This document shows, in pieces, positions 1 through 11,973 of a stretch of 32,380 nt of DNA. The stretch covers positions 70,427-102,806 of the forward strand of contig DAIBJA010000023.1 of the NCBI GenBank assembly GCA_027420455.1, written 5' to 3'. The DNA comes from Clostridia bacterium (GTDB lineage Bacteria; Bacillota; Sulfobacillia; JAJZYS01; JAJYTV01). A program made the position numbers and the translations under genes. The notes under the pieces are model-generated. The model made no database searches and was not told the origin of the DNA. It saw only the letters and a list, made by a program, of their open reading frames with translations. Within the stretch, counting starts at the first letter, position 1, and each line of letters starts with the position of its first letter.

Positions 1-546
1 TACTTCTGGCAGTTGGCGGAGGGCAGCTTTCAGAATCTTCACATCGAAGTCGGTCCGAGCGGCTTCGATGGCTACCGCCTGGCGTCGGCAGCGCTGACGT
101 GGCGCGATGGGCGCATCGCGCTCCAGGATCTCCTGGCGGGGCGGATCAGGGTCCTGCGCCGCGGGCAGTTGCGCCTGCGCCTCGTGATGAGTCAGCAGGC
201 CCTGCGCGCGGCCGTCGCCGAGGCGATGCGCCAGGCGATGCCGGCGGGTGCCTCCGGCAGTCTCCCGGCGATCGCCGTGACGCCTAAGGCCATCACCCTG
301 CGCGGCACCGTCACATTCCTCGACCTGCCCGTGCAGTACCGCATCGATGGCGACCTCGTGTTGCAGCAAGACGGCAGGGTGCTCGCCTTCAAGGCACGCG
401 ACCTGAACGACTCCGTGCTGCACCTGCCGGCGGTGCCGGTCCTGCGCATGCAGGATCTGCCGGATGTTCCCGGCCTTCCGCTCCACATCGCCGGTGTCGA
501 ACTCATGCGCGGCGCATTGGCCATCACCGTCTCCGGCCCCTCGTGA
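1..546 (+). CDS. Conserved hypothetical protein, possibly DUF2993/LmeA-like; 5' end probably outside the window
   Basis: The frame is open from base 1 (YFWQLAEGSF...), and the provided ORF starts at an internal TTG at 13. Repeating beta-rich pattern; family assignment is tentative. Confidence 0.5.
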   Translation, partial: YFWQLAEGSFQNLHIEVGPSGFDGYRLASAALTWRDGRIALQDLLAGRIRVLRRGQLRLRLVMSQQALRAAVAEAMRQAMPAGASGSLPAIAVTPKAITLRGTVTFLDLPVQYRIDGDLVLQQDGRVLAFKARDLNDSVLHLPAVPVLRMQDLPDVPGLPLHIAGVELMRGALAITVSGPS

Positions 547-550
547 CGGC

Positions 551-1818
551 TCAGGACGGCAGAAGTCCATCGCGGCGGAGGATGCCGCGCAGTTCGCCGA
601 TCAGATAGAGCGAGCCGAAGCAGAGCACCGGGCGCCCATCTGCGCGCGCCTCATCGAGCGCGGCGGCGAGCGCCGCTTCAGGGCTCGGGTGCGCCGTACC
701 GCCCACCGCCCTGGCGGCCTCCTCCGCCGGCAGGCGCCTCGGGCTTGCCGGCGCCGCCGTATGCCAGGCGCCGACGATCTCCCGCATGGGCTCTGTCACC
801 TCGCCCGGGTCGCGGTCGGAGAGACAGCCGAACACCGCGATCGGCCTCCGCTGCCCGTACACGTCGCGCCAGGTCTCCGCGAGCGCATGGGTGCCCTGGG
901 GGTTGTGCGCACCGTCCAGCACGAGCGGCGGCTCACGCCGCACCACCTCGAACCTTCCTGGCCAGCGCACCTGCCCCAGGGCGCGCGCAGCGCCTGCGGC
1001 GGCCTCCGCGCCCAGGGTCAGGCGCAGCGCCGCGAACGCGAGAGCGCCGTTCGCCGCCTGATGGCGGCCGATGAGCCCGAAGCGCAGGCGGCCCGCGTCG
1101 CCCAGCGGGTCACGGTAGGAGAACACCGCGCCTTCATCGTCGATCGCGATGTCGTCGACCTTGATCTCGTGACCGAGGCGCCAGAGAGGGGATGAGATCT
1201 CCGCGGCCGCCGCTTCCACCACGGCCATCGCCTCGGGTGGCAGGTCGCCCACCACCGCGGGCACGCGCGGTTTGAGGATGCCCGCCTTCTCCCAGGCGAT
1301 CTTCGCCAGCGTATCGCCGAGGCGGTCCATGTGGTCCATGCCGATCGAACTCACGATCGACACCTCCGGCCGCACGACGTTGGTGGAATCATAGCGGCCG
1401 CCGAGTCCGGTCTCCCATGCGACATCCGTGACCCCTTCCGCAAGGAAGTGCATGAGGGCCACGCCGGTCCAGAGCTCAAACTCGGTCGGCGGATCCGCGA
1501 GCGGCGCAGCTGCCCGCCGCACCGCCTCCGTAGCCTGGACGAGCCCCGCCTCGTCGATGTCCTGTCCCAGCACCGAGATGCGCTCATGCGGCCGCTCGAG
1601 GTGGGGCGAGATGAAGCGGCCCGCCCTGCGCCCCGACTCTGCCAGCATCGCGGCGAGGGCGGCGGTCACGGAACCCTTGCCGTTCGTGCCCGCAACGTGG
1701 TAGAAGCGCATCGCAAACTCGGGATGGCCGAGGTTGGCGATCAGGGCCTCGGTGCGCGCGAGTCCGAGCTCGCCGAACCGTCCCGCCGAGGAGAGGTAGG
1801 CGAGCGCCTCCCCCTCCG

Positions 1819-1822
<4 letters not shown>
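551..1822 (-). CDS. folC: Bifunctional folylpolyglutamate synthase/dihydrofolate synthase
   Basis: Mur-ligase ATP motif HVAGTNGKGSVTAAL, ERISVLGQDI, and LDGAHNPQGTHAL. ATGA overlap with the valS stop. Confidence 0.95.
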
Positions 1823-4419
<2,597 letters not shown>

Positions 4420-4439
4420 CAGGTCTGCCTCCCAGCAAA

Positions 4440-4684
4440 TAAAATCGACCGTCCTTCAAGGACGGCCTTCACCGCGGTACCACCTTGCTTCCCGCCGCTG
4501 CGCGGCGGGCGCTCGACGGGCGTCACGTGCCCTGTCCCGGCCGCACCTGAGGTCATGAAGACGTTCGGTGCGACGGCTCCGGGGCGACCGGTCTTCTGCC
4601 CTGACCGGGGATCTTGCAGCCTGGGATCCCCTCTCTTCAGGCCGGACAGGGACGCTCCCCTTCTTCGCCATTGCTTGACTAAAG
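4440..4684 (-). promoter_or_regulatory. T-box leader of valS
   Basis: Minus strand carries the T-box core AAGGTGGTACCGCGG (forward CCGCGGTACCACC around 4472-4484), followed by terminator stem CCGTCCT/AGGACGG and a U-rich tract, immediately upstream of valS. Confidence 0.93.
4441..4465 (-). terminator. T-box-controlled intrinsic terminator of valS
   Basis: Stem 4449-4455/4459-4465 (CCGTCCT TGA AGGACGG on the minus strand), followed by TCGATTTTATTT. Confidence 0.85.
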
Positions 4685-4713
4685 AGTATCCGGGAGCATG
4701 CTGCGGCTGTCAA
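4685..4713 (-). promoter_or_regulatory. Putative sigma-A-type promoter of the valS T-box transcript
   Basis: Minus strand TTGACA (4708-4713), 17-bp spacer, GATACT (4685-4690), just upstream of the leader. Confidence 0.65.
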
Positions 4714-4764
4714 GGCGCGCCTGCTCGCATGGCGAAAAGGCGCGCCTGGCGATTGGCGTCGGGC

Positions 4765-5151
4765 CTAGCCCGCTGTGCCGTCCTTCCTCTGATGCAGCCA
4801 GACCCAGTTGCCGGAGGGGTCCTGCACCGTGGCCATGAAGCACGGCGGAAACTCCGTCGTGTCGACCGTCACCGGCACGCCCTTCTGGCGCAGTTCCGCC
4901 ACGGCCGCCGCCACGTCGGGCACGGCCAAGGCGACGCCGATGGCCGCGTCTGGACCCGCCTCGAGCCGCCGTGCGATTGCCTGGGCGTCGGCGAGGATGA
5001 GCGACAGCGTCACGTTGCCGGCGTCATACTCAGCCCAGCTGTCACCAAATTCGCCGACCGCCGCGAGGCCGAGCAGATTGCCGTAGAAGTCTCGCGCGGC
5101 CGCCATATCGGATACCGCGATGCCCACGAAGTCCACACCCCGGACACGCAT
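4765..5151 (-). CDS. VOC-superfamily (glyoxalase/bleomycin-resistance fold) protein
   Basis: VDFVGIAVSDMAAARDFYGNLLGL ... FMATVQDPSGNWVWLHQ. ATG at 5151 with SD GGGAGGGG is preferred over the TTG at 5166. Confidence 0.85.
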   Translation of the reverse strand: MRVRGVDFVGIAVSDMAAARDFYGNLLGLAAVGEFGDSWAEYDAGNVTLSLILADAQAIARRLEAGPDAAIGVALAVPDVAAAVAELRQKGVPVTVDTTEFPPCFMATVQDPSGNWVWLHQRKDGTAG

Positions 5152-5181
5152 GGGTTCCCCTCCCAAAGAGTTCTTACGTCA

Positions 5182-5210
5182 AGAATATAGAACATGCGTT
5201 CGATACGCAA
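5182..5210 (-). promoter_or_regulatory. Putative promoter of the VOC gene with an embedded LexA-like palindrome
   Basis: Minus strand TTGCGT (5205-5210), 17-bp spacer, TATTCT (5182-5187). CGAACGCATGTTCT at 5189-5202 lies in the spacer. Confidence 0.45.
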
Positions 5211-5252
5211 GAGCCGTCCACGTTAAGAAACCCGGTTACCAGGGGTGCTCGG

Positions 5253-5900
5253 CTAGAATGCCTCCGCTGGCGGTCGGCCGAGCGCCCGCAAAACGTCCGC
5301 CGCGATATCCGCGACGGGCACGCCGCAGAGCGCCGCATCCTTCAGCCGACCCGAGGCGTACAAGGCCCGTCCCAGGGCGACCGCCGCCGCGTCCTCCGCC
5401 GCAAACGCCGCCACGACGTCCGCCGACCGCGGCGACGCCCGCCGGAGCCAGGCATCCGTCTGCAGCACGAGCGAAACCGTCTGCACCATGGGCTCGGGCC
5501 CGACGACCTGCATCGCCTTGGACGCCAGGTAGGGGGTCGCGCGGGTCAGATTCGCCGCTCCGGCCCAGCCGTCCCGGGCACCGTAGCGGATCTCGCGCAC
5601 GCCGCACATGAGGGCGGCGCCGAAGCACATGGGACATGGCTCAAGCGACGTGTAGAGCACACCTGCCGCCATGTCTTCATGGGAGGCGGGCGGCACCTGC
5701 GCGAGCACGTTCATCTCCGCGTGTGCGATCCGGCTGCCGCTCAGCTGGGGTCCCTGTCGCGGCTCGTCGATCCTGTTGCGGCCCCGCAGGAGCACGGCGC
5801 CGCTCGCATCCGCATACGCCGCGCCGATCGGCAGGGAGCCGGCCCGGTAGGCCGCCCATGCCTCCTCGAGGCAGGCCAACCACGGCGCCGCGATCATCAC
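5253..5900 (-). CDS. Nucleoside/cytidine deaminase family protein with a C-terminal extension
   Basis: Zinc-binding motifs HAEMNVLAQ and SLEPCPMCFGAALM. Confidence 0.85.
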   Translation of the reverse strand: MMIAAPWLACLEEAWAAYRAGSLPIGAAYADASGAVLLRGRNRIDEPRQGPQLSGSRIAHAEMNVLAQVPPASHEDMAAGVLYTSLEPCPMCFGAALMCGVREIRYGARDGWAGAANLTRATPYLASKAMQVVGPEPMVQTVSLVLQTDAWLRRASPRSADVVAAFAAEDAAAVALGRALYASGRLKDAALCGVPVADIAADVLRALGRPPAEAF

Positions 5901-6050
5901 GCCGCAACACCTCTCTTCCGCTCCCTCTGCCCGCCGGTTTCACTTCGCAGCTTTGAGCATCAGACCTGCTCAGGGCGACGAGGCAAGGCGAGACGAGCGG
6001 CATGTTCGTCCCGGCGCGGCCATAGGCCTTTGCAGGAGGCTCGATCAAAC

Positions 6051-7565
6051 GTGGGCGCTCTCGCGCAAGGCACGCTCACCCTGTTCGGCGCAGGGCTCGT
6101 CAATCGCGTGCTCGGCTTCTTCTACCGCATCCTCCTGGCCCAACGCCTCGGCAGTCAGGGCATGGGCCTCCTGGGCTACGCGTTCCCCATCCTGCACGTG
6201 GCGATCACCGCGGCGACGGCCGGGCTGCCGGTTGCGGTCTCGAAGATCGTGGCCGAGCGGGCGGCGCTCAATCCAGGGCGTGTGCGCGAGGTGTTGCGCA
6301 CCTCGCTGCGCTTCGTGCTGGTGCTGAGTGTAGTCGCCACAGTGATCCTGTTCTTCAGCCTGCGGTTCCTCGAGACGACGGTGCTCGCCGATCCCCGTGC
6401 GATCGCGCCGCTCACAGCCCTCCTGCCGCTTCTCACCATCGTGTCCATCTCGTCGGTGCTGCGTGGCTACTTCCAGGGCCTCCAGCGCATGACGCCCTCG
6501 GCCGTCGGCCAGGTGATCGAGCAGGTCGTCCGCATCGCCAGCGCGCTTTGGCTGATCGACCGTTTTCAGCACGATGGCGTGGCAGCGATGGCTGCGGCCG
6601 CCGCCGCCGGCATGGTCGCGGGGGAACTCTGCGGCCTGCTCGTGCTGTGGGTCTCGTACCTGCTGCGCAAGGGCCCTGCCCCCGCACCGCTGCCTGTGAC
6701 GGTGCCTGACTCGACCCTGCGCGAACTGCTTGGGCAGGCCCTGCCGATCAGCGTCACACGCATCATCGGCAGCGTGACGGAGTTCCTCGACGCCGCAATC
6801 ATCCCGCGCCGGCTCGAGGCTTCCGGAATGACGCGCGATGCCGCCACGGCCTTCTTCGGCAACCTCGGCGGCATGGCGATGCCCCTGCTCTTCTTTCCGA
6901 CGGTCATCACGGCTGCCCTCAGCCAGGCGCTGGTGCCGGCCGTCTCGGACGCCTGGGCACGCGGCGACGTGGCCCTCGTGCGCCGCCGCATCGCACAGTC
7001 CCTCTATGTGGCCCTGATCGTCGCGCTGCCCACGAGCGCCGTCTTCATCGTGATGGGACACCTGCTCGGCATCCTCTTCTACGGCCAGCGGCAGGTCGGC
7101 GATCTCCTCATCCCCTTGGCCTTCGCCGCTCCCTTCGTCTACCTCGAGTCTGGCGTCTCCGCCGTCCTGCGCGGCCTCGGACGCGCGGCGCTCGCCATGA
7201 CCAACGGACTTGTGGGTTCGGCCCTGCGCCTCGTCATCGTCTACACCCTCACGGTGCTGCCGGGATTCGGCATCCGGGCCGTCATCCTGGCCATCTCGGT
7301 GGACCTCTTCATCTCGTTCTGGCTCAACTACCGCGCCCTCTGCCGGGTGACCGGCTTCGCGGCCGACCTGCGCCGCATCGTGATGCCTCCGCTCGTCGCC
7401 GGCCTCGCCCTCTTCCTCAGCCTTCGCTTCCTGGAGGATCTCGCCATGCGCTTCGGTGCCACACTCTGGGTCGCGACCCTGGCCGCGATCGGCTGCGGCG
7501 GTCTCATCTATCTCCTGCTGCTGTTGCTGCTCGGCGGCGGCAGACGGAGCTTCAACACACTATGA
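6051..7565 (+). CDS. spoVB: Polysaccharide flippase of the SpoVB/MurJ (MVF/MATE-like) type
   Basis: Many TM segments; N-terminal GTLTLFGAGLVNRVLGFFYRILLAQRLGSQGMGLLGYAFPI...GLPVAVSKIVAE resembles SpoVB. GTG at 6051 preceded by SD AGGAGG (6034-6040). Confidence 0.8.
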   Translation: MGALAQGTLTLFGAGLVNRVLGFFYRILLAQRLGSQGMGLLGYAFPILHVAITAATAGLPVAVSKIVAERAALNPGRVREVLRTSLRFVLVLSVVATVILFFSLRFLETTVLADPRAIAPLTALLPLLTIVSISSVLRGYFQGLQRMTPSAVGQVIEQVVRIASALWLIDRFQHDGVAAMAAAAAAGMVAGELCGLLVLWVSYLLRKGPAPAPLPVTVPDSTLRELLGQALPISVTRIIGSVTEFLDAAIIPRRLEASGMTRDAATAFFGNLGGMAMPLLFFPTVITAALSQALVPAVSDAWARGDVALVRRRIAQSLYVALIVALPTSAVFIVMGHLLGILFYGQRQVGDLLIPLAFAAPFVYLESGVSAVLRGLGRAALAMTNGLVGSALRLVIVYTLTVLPGFGIRAVILAISVDLFISFWLNYRALCRVTGFAADLRRIVMPPLVAGLALFLSLRFLEDLAMRFGATLWVATLAAIGCGGLIYLLLLLLLGGGRRSFNTL

Positions 7566-8476
7566 GTCGCCATCTTGCCTGCGCGTTCCTGGCGGCCCTG
7601 CTCCTGCTCTCCGGCTGCGGCGCTTCGCGTCCCGTGGCGCCTTTGCCCGAGGTGCCCGTCGGCAACCTCGGCGCCCCTCTGGCGCTCGCTCCCCTGCTGC
7701 TGGGTGCGGGCGGCCCTGGTACCCTGCTCTCCGGCAGCGGCCCCAGGGGGCTCGCATCACCGTTTCTCGTCGCCCCCGCGACCGATCTCCCGCAGCTCAG
7801 CGCACAGGGCTTCACGGTCATCGGGGGCCTCTGCCGCACCTCGCCTCAGACGCTCCTCTGGCATGGCGACACCGTGTTCGGCTGGACCGACCTCGCCCGG
7901 GGACCTCTCTACCTTGCGCCCGGCGCCGATCCCAGGACGCTCGCGATCGCCGTCGCTCGCTACAAGGGCGTGCTCGACAAACTTCCGACCGTGCTGACCG
8001 CCCAAGGTGGCGTACGTGCATTCCTGCAGGATCCGGCGGGGTTTCTTCTCGCGCCCGAACCGCTCGCGAGCTCGCTCGTGGCCAAAGGCAAAGCCGAGAT
8101 CGCGCAGCCGCTCGCCGACGAGCTTGGCCCGTACCCCACCTGCCTCGTCTTCACCCGCTCGCAGGTTTTGCACCAGGACCCCCTGCTCGTGCTCGCACTT
8201 CTCCGCCGTCTCAACGCGGGGCTCCTCGAGATCGCCGCCGAAAGCCCGCGGCGCGAGCTGCCCGAACTCCGGGCGCTCGCGCCGACCCTGCCGGCTACGG
8301 CCATCCTGCGTGCGATGGCCGTAGCCCGCGAGGAACAACTCTTCCGCGATACGGTACTACTCGACCCCCAGGACCTCCGCCTGCTGCATGACGAGATCGC
8401 GCCCGGCGTCTGGCCCCGGGGCGCCATCGACCTCGGTCCTGCGCGCACGGCGCTGGAGCGGCCGTTCGTCCGCTAG
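7562..8476 (+). CDS. Lipoprotein resembling SsuA/THI5-type ABC substrate-binding proteins
   Basis: Lipobox LLLLSGCGAS. The C-terminal half (EPLASSLVAKGKAEIAQPLADELGPYPTCLVFTRSQVLHQDPLLVLALLRRLNAGL ... ARTALERPFV) resembles the NMT1/THI5 pattern. ATGA overlap with the upstream flippase. Confidence 0.65.
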   Translation: MSRHLACAFLAALLLLSGCGASRPVAPLPEVPVGNLGAPLALAPLLLGAGGPGTLLSGSGPRGLASPFLVAPATDLPQLSAQGFTVIGGLCRTSPQTLLWHGDTVFGWTDLARGPLYLAPGADPRTLAIAVARYKGVLDKLPTVLTAQGGVRAFLQDPAGFLLAPEPLASSLVAKGKAEIAQPLADELGPYPTCLVFTRSQVLHQDPLLVLALLRRLNAGLLEIAAESPRRELPELRALAPTLPATAILRAMAVAREEQLFRDTVLLDPQDLRLLHDEIAPGVWPRGAIDLGPARTALERPFVR

Positions 8477-8941
8477 ATCGCATGTCATGAGGAGGATGGG
8501 CCGCGGGAAGCGGCGCCCGGTGAGGCGGCCCACCGCCCGGAAGCCGACCGAGCGGTAGCAGGCGACGGCGCGCCCATTGCGCTCCTCCACCCGCAGGTAG
8601 ACGTCCTTGAGCCGCAGGTGCTCCTGGGCGTAGGCCAGCACGAGAGCCAGGACGCGCCTGCCGTAGCCGCGTCCGAGATCCCCTGCCTGTGCGATTCCGA
8701 TGCGCACCTCGGCCGTGCGCTCGCCGCGGCGCATGTCGAAGATCTCGACCTCGCCGATGGCGCGTTCATGGAGCATGATCCAGAAGACCTGCCGTCGCCG
8801 CCTGTCCCACAGCTCGCTCCAGGGTCCGGCCTCGATCGTTCTGCCAAAGCTCTGGGCGTCCTCGTCGCCGCTCCAGTCGAGGGTCATCTGGTCCTGCCGG
8901 CGGCGTGGCAGCAAAAAGAGATCCTGGTCGCGCAACTCCAT
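8357..8941 (-). CDS. GNAT-family (RimJ/RimL-like) N-acetyltransferase
   Basis: GEVEIFDMRRGERTAEVRIGI...GRGYGRRVLALVLAYAQEHLRLKDVYLRVEERNGRAVACYRSVGF. ATG at 8941 with SD GAGGTG is preferred over 8959. Confidence 0.88.
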   Translation of the reverse strand: MELRDQDLFLLPRRRQDQMTLDWSGDEDAQSFGRTIEAGPWSELWDRRRRQVFWIMLHERAIGEVEIFDMRRGERTAEVRIGIAQAGDLGRGYGRRVLALVLAYAQEHLRLKDVYLRVEERNGRAVACYRSVGFRAVGRLTGRRFPRPILLMTCDLADERPLQRRARRTEVDGAPGPDAGRDLVMQQAEVLGVE

Positions 8942-9015
8942 TAGGGCAAGGCACCTCAAGTCTAGTGAGATGTCCTGCGACTTCGCCGAAATGACGACCA
9001 GTCCCTTTATGTAAA

Positions 9016-9591
9016 TTAGCCCATCGGAACCTGTCGGATGGTGGCGATGAAGCTTTCGATGGCCTGCCTGCCCTCGAGCGTCCGCGCCGACCAGAACACG
9101 ACGGGAGCATCGCTGCCGAGCGTCTCGACGATCTCCTTCTCCCGGCTGCGCCAGCTGCCGCGACCCACCTGGTCCGCCTTGCCGAGCAGGAGCAGAAGAG
9201 GGTCTCCACGCCGTTTGAGAAGCTCATGCCAGACGATGTCGAGCTCGCTCGGCCGGTGGCGGATGTCCACAAGCTGCACCGCCGCGCAGAGTGCCTCGCG
9301 TCGCTGGGCGTAGCGCTCGAGCAGTGCCGTCTGGCGGCGCTGCTGCTCCTTCGACATGTGCGCGTAGCCGTAGCCGGGCAAGTCCACCAGCAGGACACCG
9401 TCGCCGGCGTAGAAGTTCAAGGTGCGCGTACGGCCGGGGTCACGGGACGTGCGCGCGACCTTGGCTCCCGCCAACGCGTTGATCAGGCTCGACTTGCCGG
9501 CGTTCGAGCGGCCGAACAGCGCCACCTCCCGCATACCGGTCACAGGCCAGCTCTCGAACGCCATGGCCGACTGCAGGAAACGCAGGCGCAT
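9016..9591 (-). CDS. engB: Ribosome biogenesis GTP-binding protein YsxC/EngB
   Basis: GRSNAGKSSLINAL, LLVDLPGYGYAHMSKE, LLLLGKADQV. The start overlaps the lon stop (TGATG). Confidence 0.95.
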   Translation of the reverse strand: MRLRFLQSAMAFESWPVTGMREVALFGRSNAGKSSLINALAGAKVARTSRDPGRTRTLNFYAGDGVLLVDLPGYGYAHMSKEQQRRQTALLERYAQRREALCAAVQLVDIRHRPSELDIVWHELLKRRGDPLLLLLGKADQVGRGSWRSREKEIVETLGSDAPVVFWSARTLEGRQAIESFIATIRQVPMG

Positions 9592-11897
9592 CAGCTGGCA
9601 GGCGCCGGCCGCAGGGCGGCGGCCAGCACCTCGTCCATGTTCTCGACCAGGAGGAAGCTGATGGCGTGCCGCACCTTCGGCGGCAGCTCCTCGAGGTCCG
9701 GCTGGTTCGCCTTCGGCACGATCAGCGTGCGCACGCCGAGGCGATGCGCCGCCAGGGCCTTCTCCTTCAGCCCGCCGATCGGCAGCACCTTGCCGCGCAG
9801 CGTGATCTCGCCCGTCATGGCGACATCGGCGCGCACCGGCCGCCGGCTGAGCGCCGAGGCGAGCGCCGTGGCCATGGTGATGCCGGCCGATGGGCCTTCC
9901 TTCGGGGTCGCGCCTTCCGGCACATGGATGTGCACATCGACCTTGTCGGGAAAGTCATCGCCGATGCCAAGCTCGTCGCGCCGTGAGCGGATGTACGTGT
10001 AGCCGGCCTGGGCGGACTCGCGCATCACCTCGCCCAGCTTGCCTGTCAGGACGAGGTTGCCCTTCCCGGGCACGACGCTCACCTCGATCGGCATGGCGTC
10101 CCCGCCCACCTCGCTCCAGTAGAGGGCCGTCGCCACGCCCACCTCGTCCGCTTTGCGCAGGTCGTGGCCGAGGAACCGACGCGCGCCGAGCTGGCGCTCA
10201 AGCGAGCGTGGGGTTGCACGCAGCGCGCCACGTCCAGCGATCTTTCGCCTGGCGGCCTTGCGGCAGAGCGCTGCGATCTGGCGTTCCAGGCTGCGCACGC
10301 CCGCCTCGCGGGTGTAGCCCTCTACGACCGCTTCGAGCGTGCCGCGCCCGAGCACCAGGTCCTGAGTCCTGAGCCCGTGCTCCTCCAGCTGGCGCGGCAG
10401 GAGGTGGCGCCGCGCGATCTGCACCTTCTCCTCCTCGGTGTATCCCGGCAGGGAGATCATCTCCATGCGGTCGAGGAGAGGCTGGGGGATGTGCTGCGCC
10501 ATGTTCGCCGTGGTGATGAAGAGCACGTGCGAGAGGTCGAAGGGCAGCTCGACGTAGTGGTCCGAGAACTTGTCGTTCTGTGCGGGATCGAGCACCTCGA
10601 GCAGGGCGGCGGCGGGATCGCCGCGGAAGTCCTGCGCCATCTTGTCGACCTCGTCGAGCAGGAAGACGGGGTTGCGGCTACCCGCCTGACGCATGCCCTG
10701 CATGATCCGCCCCGGCAGGGCTCCGACATAGGTGCGCCGGTGTCCGCGCACTTCGGCCTCATCCCGCACACCACCGAGGCTGATGCGCACGAAGTTGCGG
10801 TGGAGCGCCCGCGCCACCGAGCGGCCGAGCGAGGTCTTGCCCACGCCAGGCGGGCCCACAAGGCAGAGGATGGGGCCCTTGATCGCCGGCTGCAGGGCGC
10901 GCACCGCGAGATACTCGAGGATGCGCTCCTTGACCTTTCTCAGGCCGTAGTGATCCTCGTCGAGGATGTGCTGCGCCGCGGCGATGTCGAGCACGTCTTC
11001 GGTCTCCACGTCCCACGGCAGGCTCGTCAGCCACTCGAGATAGGTGCGCACCACGACGGCCTCGGCCGACATCTGCGGCATGTGCTCGAGCCGCTCGACC
11101 TCCCGCAGGGCCTTCTCCGCGGCCTCCTGCGGAAGGTGCGCCGCCTCCACCCGCGCGCGCCAGTCCTCGGCCTCACTCGCGGGATCGTCCTTCTCGCCGA
11201 GTTCCTGCTGAATCGCCTTGATCTGCTCGCGCAGGTAGTATTCCTTCTGGCTCTTCTCCATCTGACCGCGCACGCGCTGGTGAATCTTGCGCTCGAGCTC
11301 GAGGAGGTCGATCTGCTTGGCGAGGATGCGATGGACAAGTTCGAGCCGTGCGGCGACGTCGAGGGTCTCGAGCACTTCCTGGCGTTCGCCGATCGGGATC
11401 TCCAGATTGGCGGCCACCGCGTCGCACAGCCGGCCAGGCTCGTCGGTCGAGATGCTGAGGCTCGCGTCGCCCGGCAGCCGGCGACCGAGCTTGAGATACT
11501 GCTCGTAGAGATGGACGATCGACAGCACCGACGCCGCCGACTCCTCGTCGTCCGGAGCCGGCTCCTCCTCGAGCGGTTCCGCTTCGCAGAGGAAGATCTC
11601 CTCCTCGTCGGCGTAACCCGTGATGCGCACGCGCCGCTCGCCAAAGACGACCGCCTTGAACGTGCCGTCCGGCAGCTTGACGACCTGCTTCAGTTCGCAC
11701 AGCACACCAACGTCGAAGATATCCTCCGACGTCGGCTCATCCTCGTGCGGATCGCGCTGGCTGGCGAAGACCACATGGTGGTCGCCCGCCCAGCCTCGCT
11801 CGAGCGCCTCGACAGAGCGCTCGCGGCCAACCTCGAGCGGAACGACGAGTCCAGGAAACACCAGCACGCCGCGCAGCGGCAGGAGGGGATATTGCAA
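9591..11897 (-). CDS. lon: ATP-dependent protease Lon (LonA type)
   Basis: N-terminal LON domain, Walker [14 protein letters not shown], Ser-Lys dyad region [11 protein letters not shown] / [15 protein letters not shown] start with SD AAGGAG. Confidence 0.97.
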   Translation of the reverse strand: MQYPLLPLRGVLVFPGLVVPLEVGRERSVEALERGWAGDHHVVFASQRDPHEDEPTSEDIFDVGVLCELKQVVKLPDGTFKAVVFGERRVRITGYADEEEIFLCEAEPLEEEPAPDDEESAASVLSIVHLYEQYLKLGRRLPGDASLSISTDEPGRLCDAVAANLEIPIGERQEVLETLDVAARLELVHRILAKQIDLLELERKIHQRVRGQMEKSQKEYYLREQIKAIQQELGEKDDPASEAEDWRARVEAAHLPQEAAEKALREVERLEHMPQMSAEAVVVRTYLEWLTSLPWDVETEDVLDIAAAQHILDEDHYGLRKVKERILEYLAVRALQPAIKGPILCLVGPPGVGKTSLGRSVARALHRNFVRISLGGVRDEAEVRGHRRTYVGALPGRIMQGMRQAGSRNPVFLLDEVDKMAQDFRGDPAAALLEVLDPAQNDKFSDHYVELPFDLSHVLFITTANMAQHIPQPLLDRMEMISLPGYTEEEKVQIARRHLLPRQLEEHGLRTQDLVLGRGTLEAVVEGYTREAGVRSLERQIAALCRKAARRKIAGRGALRATPRSLERQLGARRFLGHDLRKADEVGVATALYWSEVGGDAMPIEVSVVPGKGNLVLTGKLGEVMRESAQAGYTYIRSRRDELGIGDDFPDKVDVHIHVPEGATPKEGPSAGITMATALASALSRRPVRADVAMTGEITLRGKVLPIGGLKEKALAAHRLGVRTLIVPKANQPDLEELPPKVRHAISFLLVENMDEVLAAALRPAPAS

Positions 11898-11926
11898 GAG
11901 AACACTCCTTGGCGGAACTCGCGCAC

Positions 11927-11935
11927 ATTATACCA
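11927..11935 (-). promoter_or_regulatory. Putative extended -10 promoter element of lon
   Basis: Minus-strand TGGTATAAT (TGn plus perfect TATAAT) about 30 bp upstream of the lon start, in the gap after the EamA gene. Confidence 0.6.
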
Positions 11936-11973
11936 GAGCCTGCGGAGGCGTCGCGCCCATAGCCCAGTCTTCC

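Noticed and set aside
5901-6050. Repeated ACGA motifs and the TGAGCA/TGCTCA hairpin in the divergent gap, considered as a mini-ykkC (guanidine-II) riboswitch or SRP RNA
   Set aside because: The ACGA segments are not flanked by complementary arms, and the SRP RNA apical-loop signature is absent.
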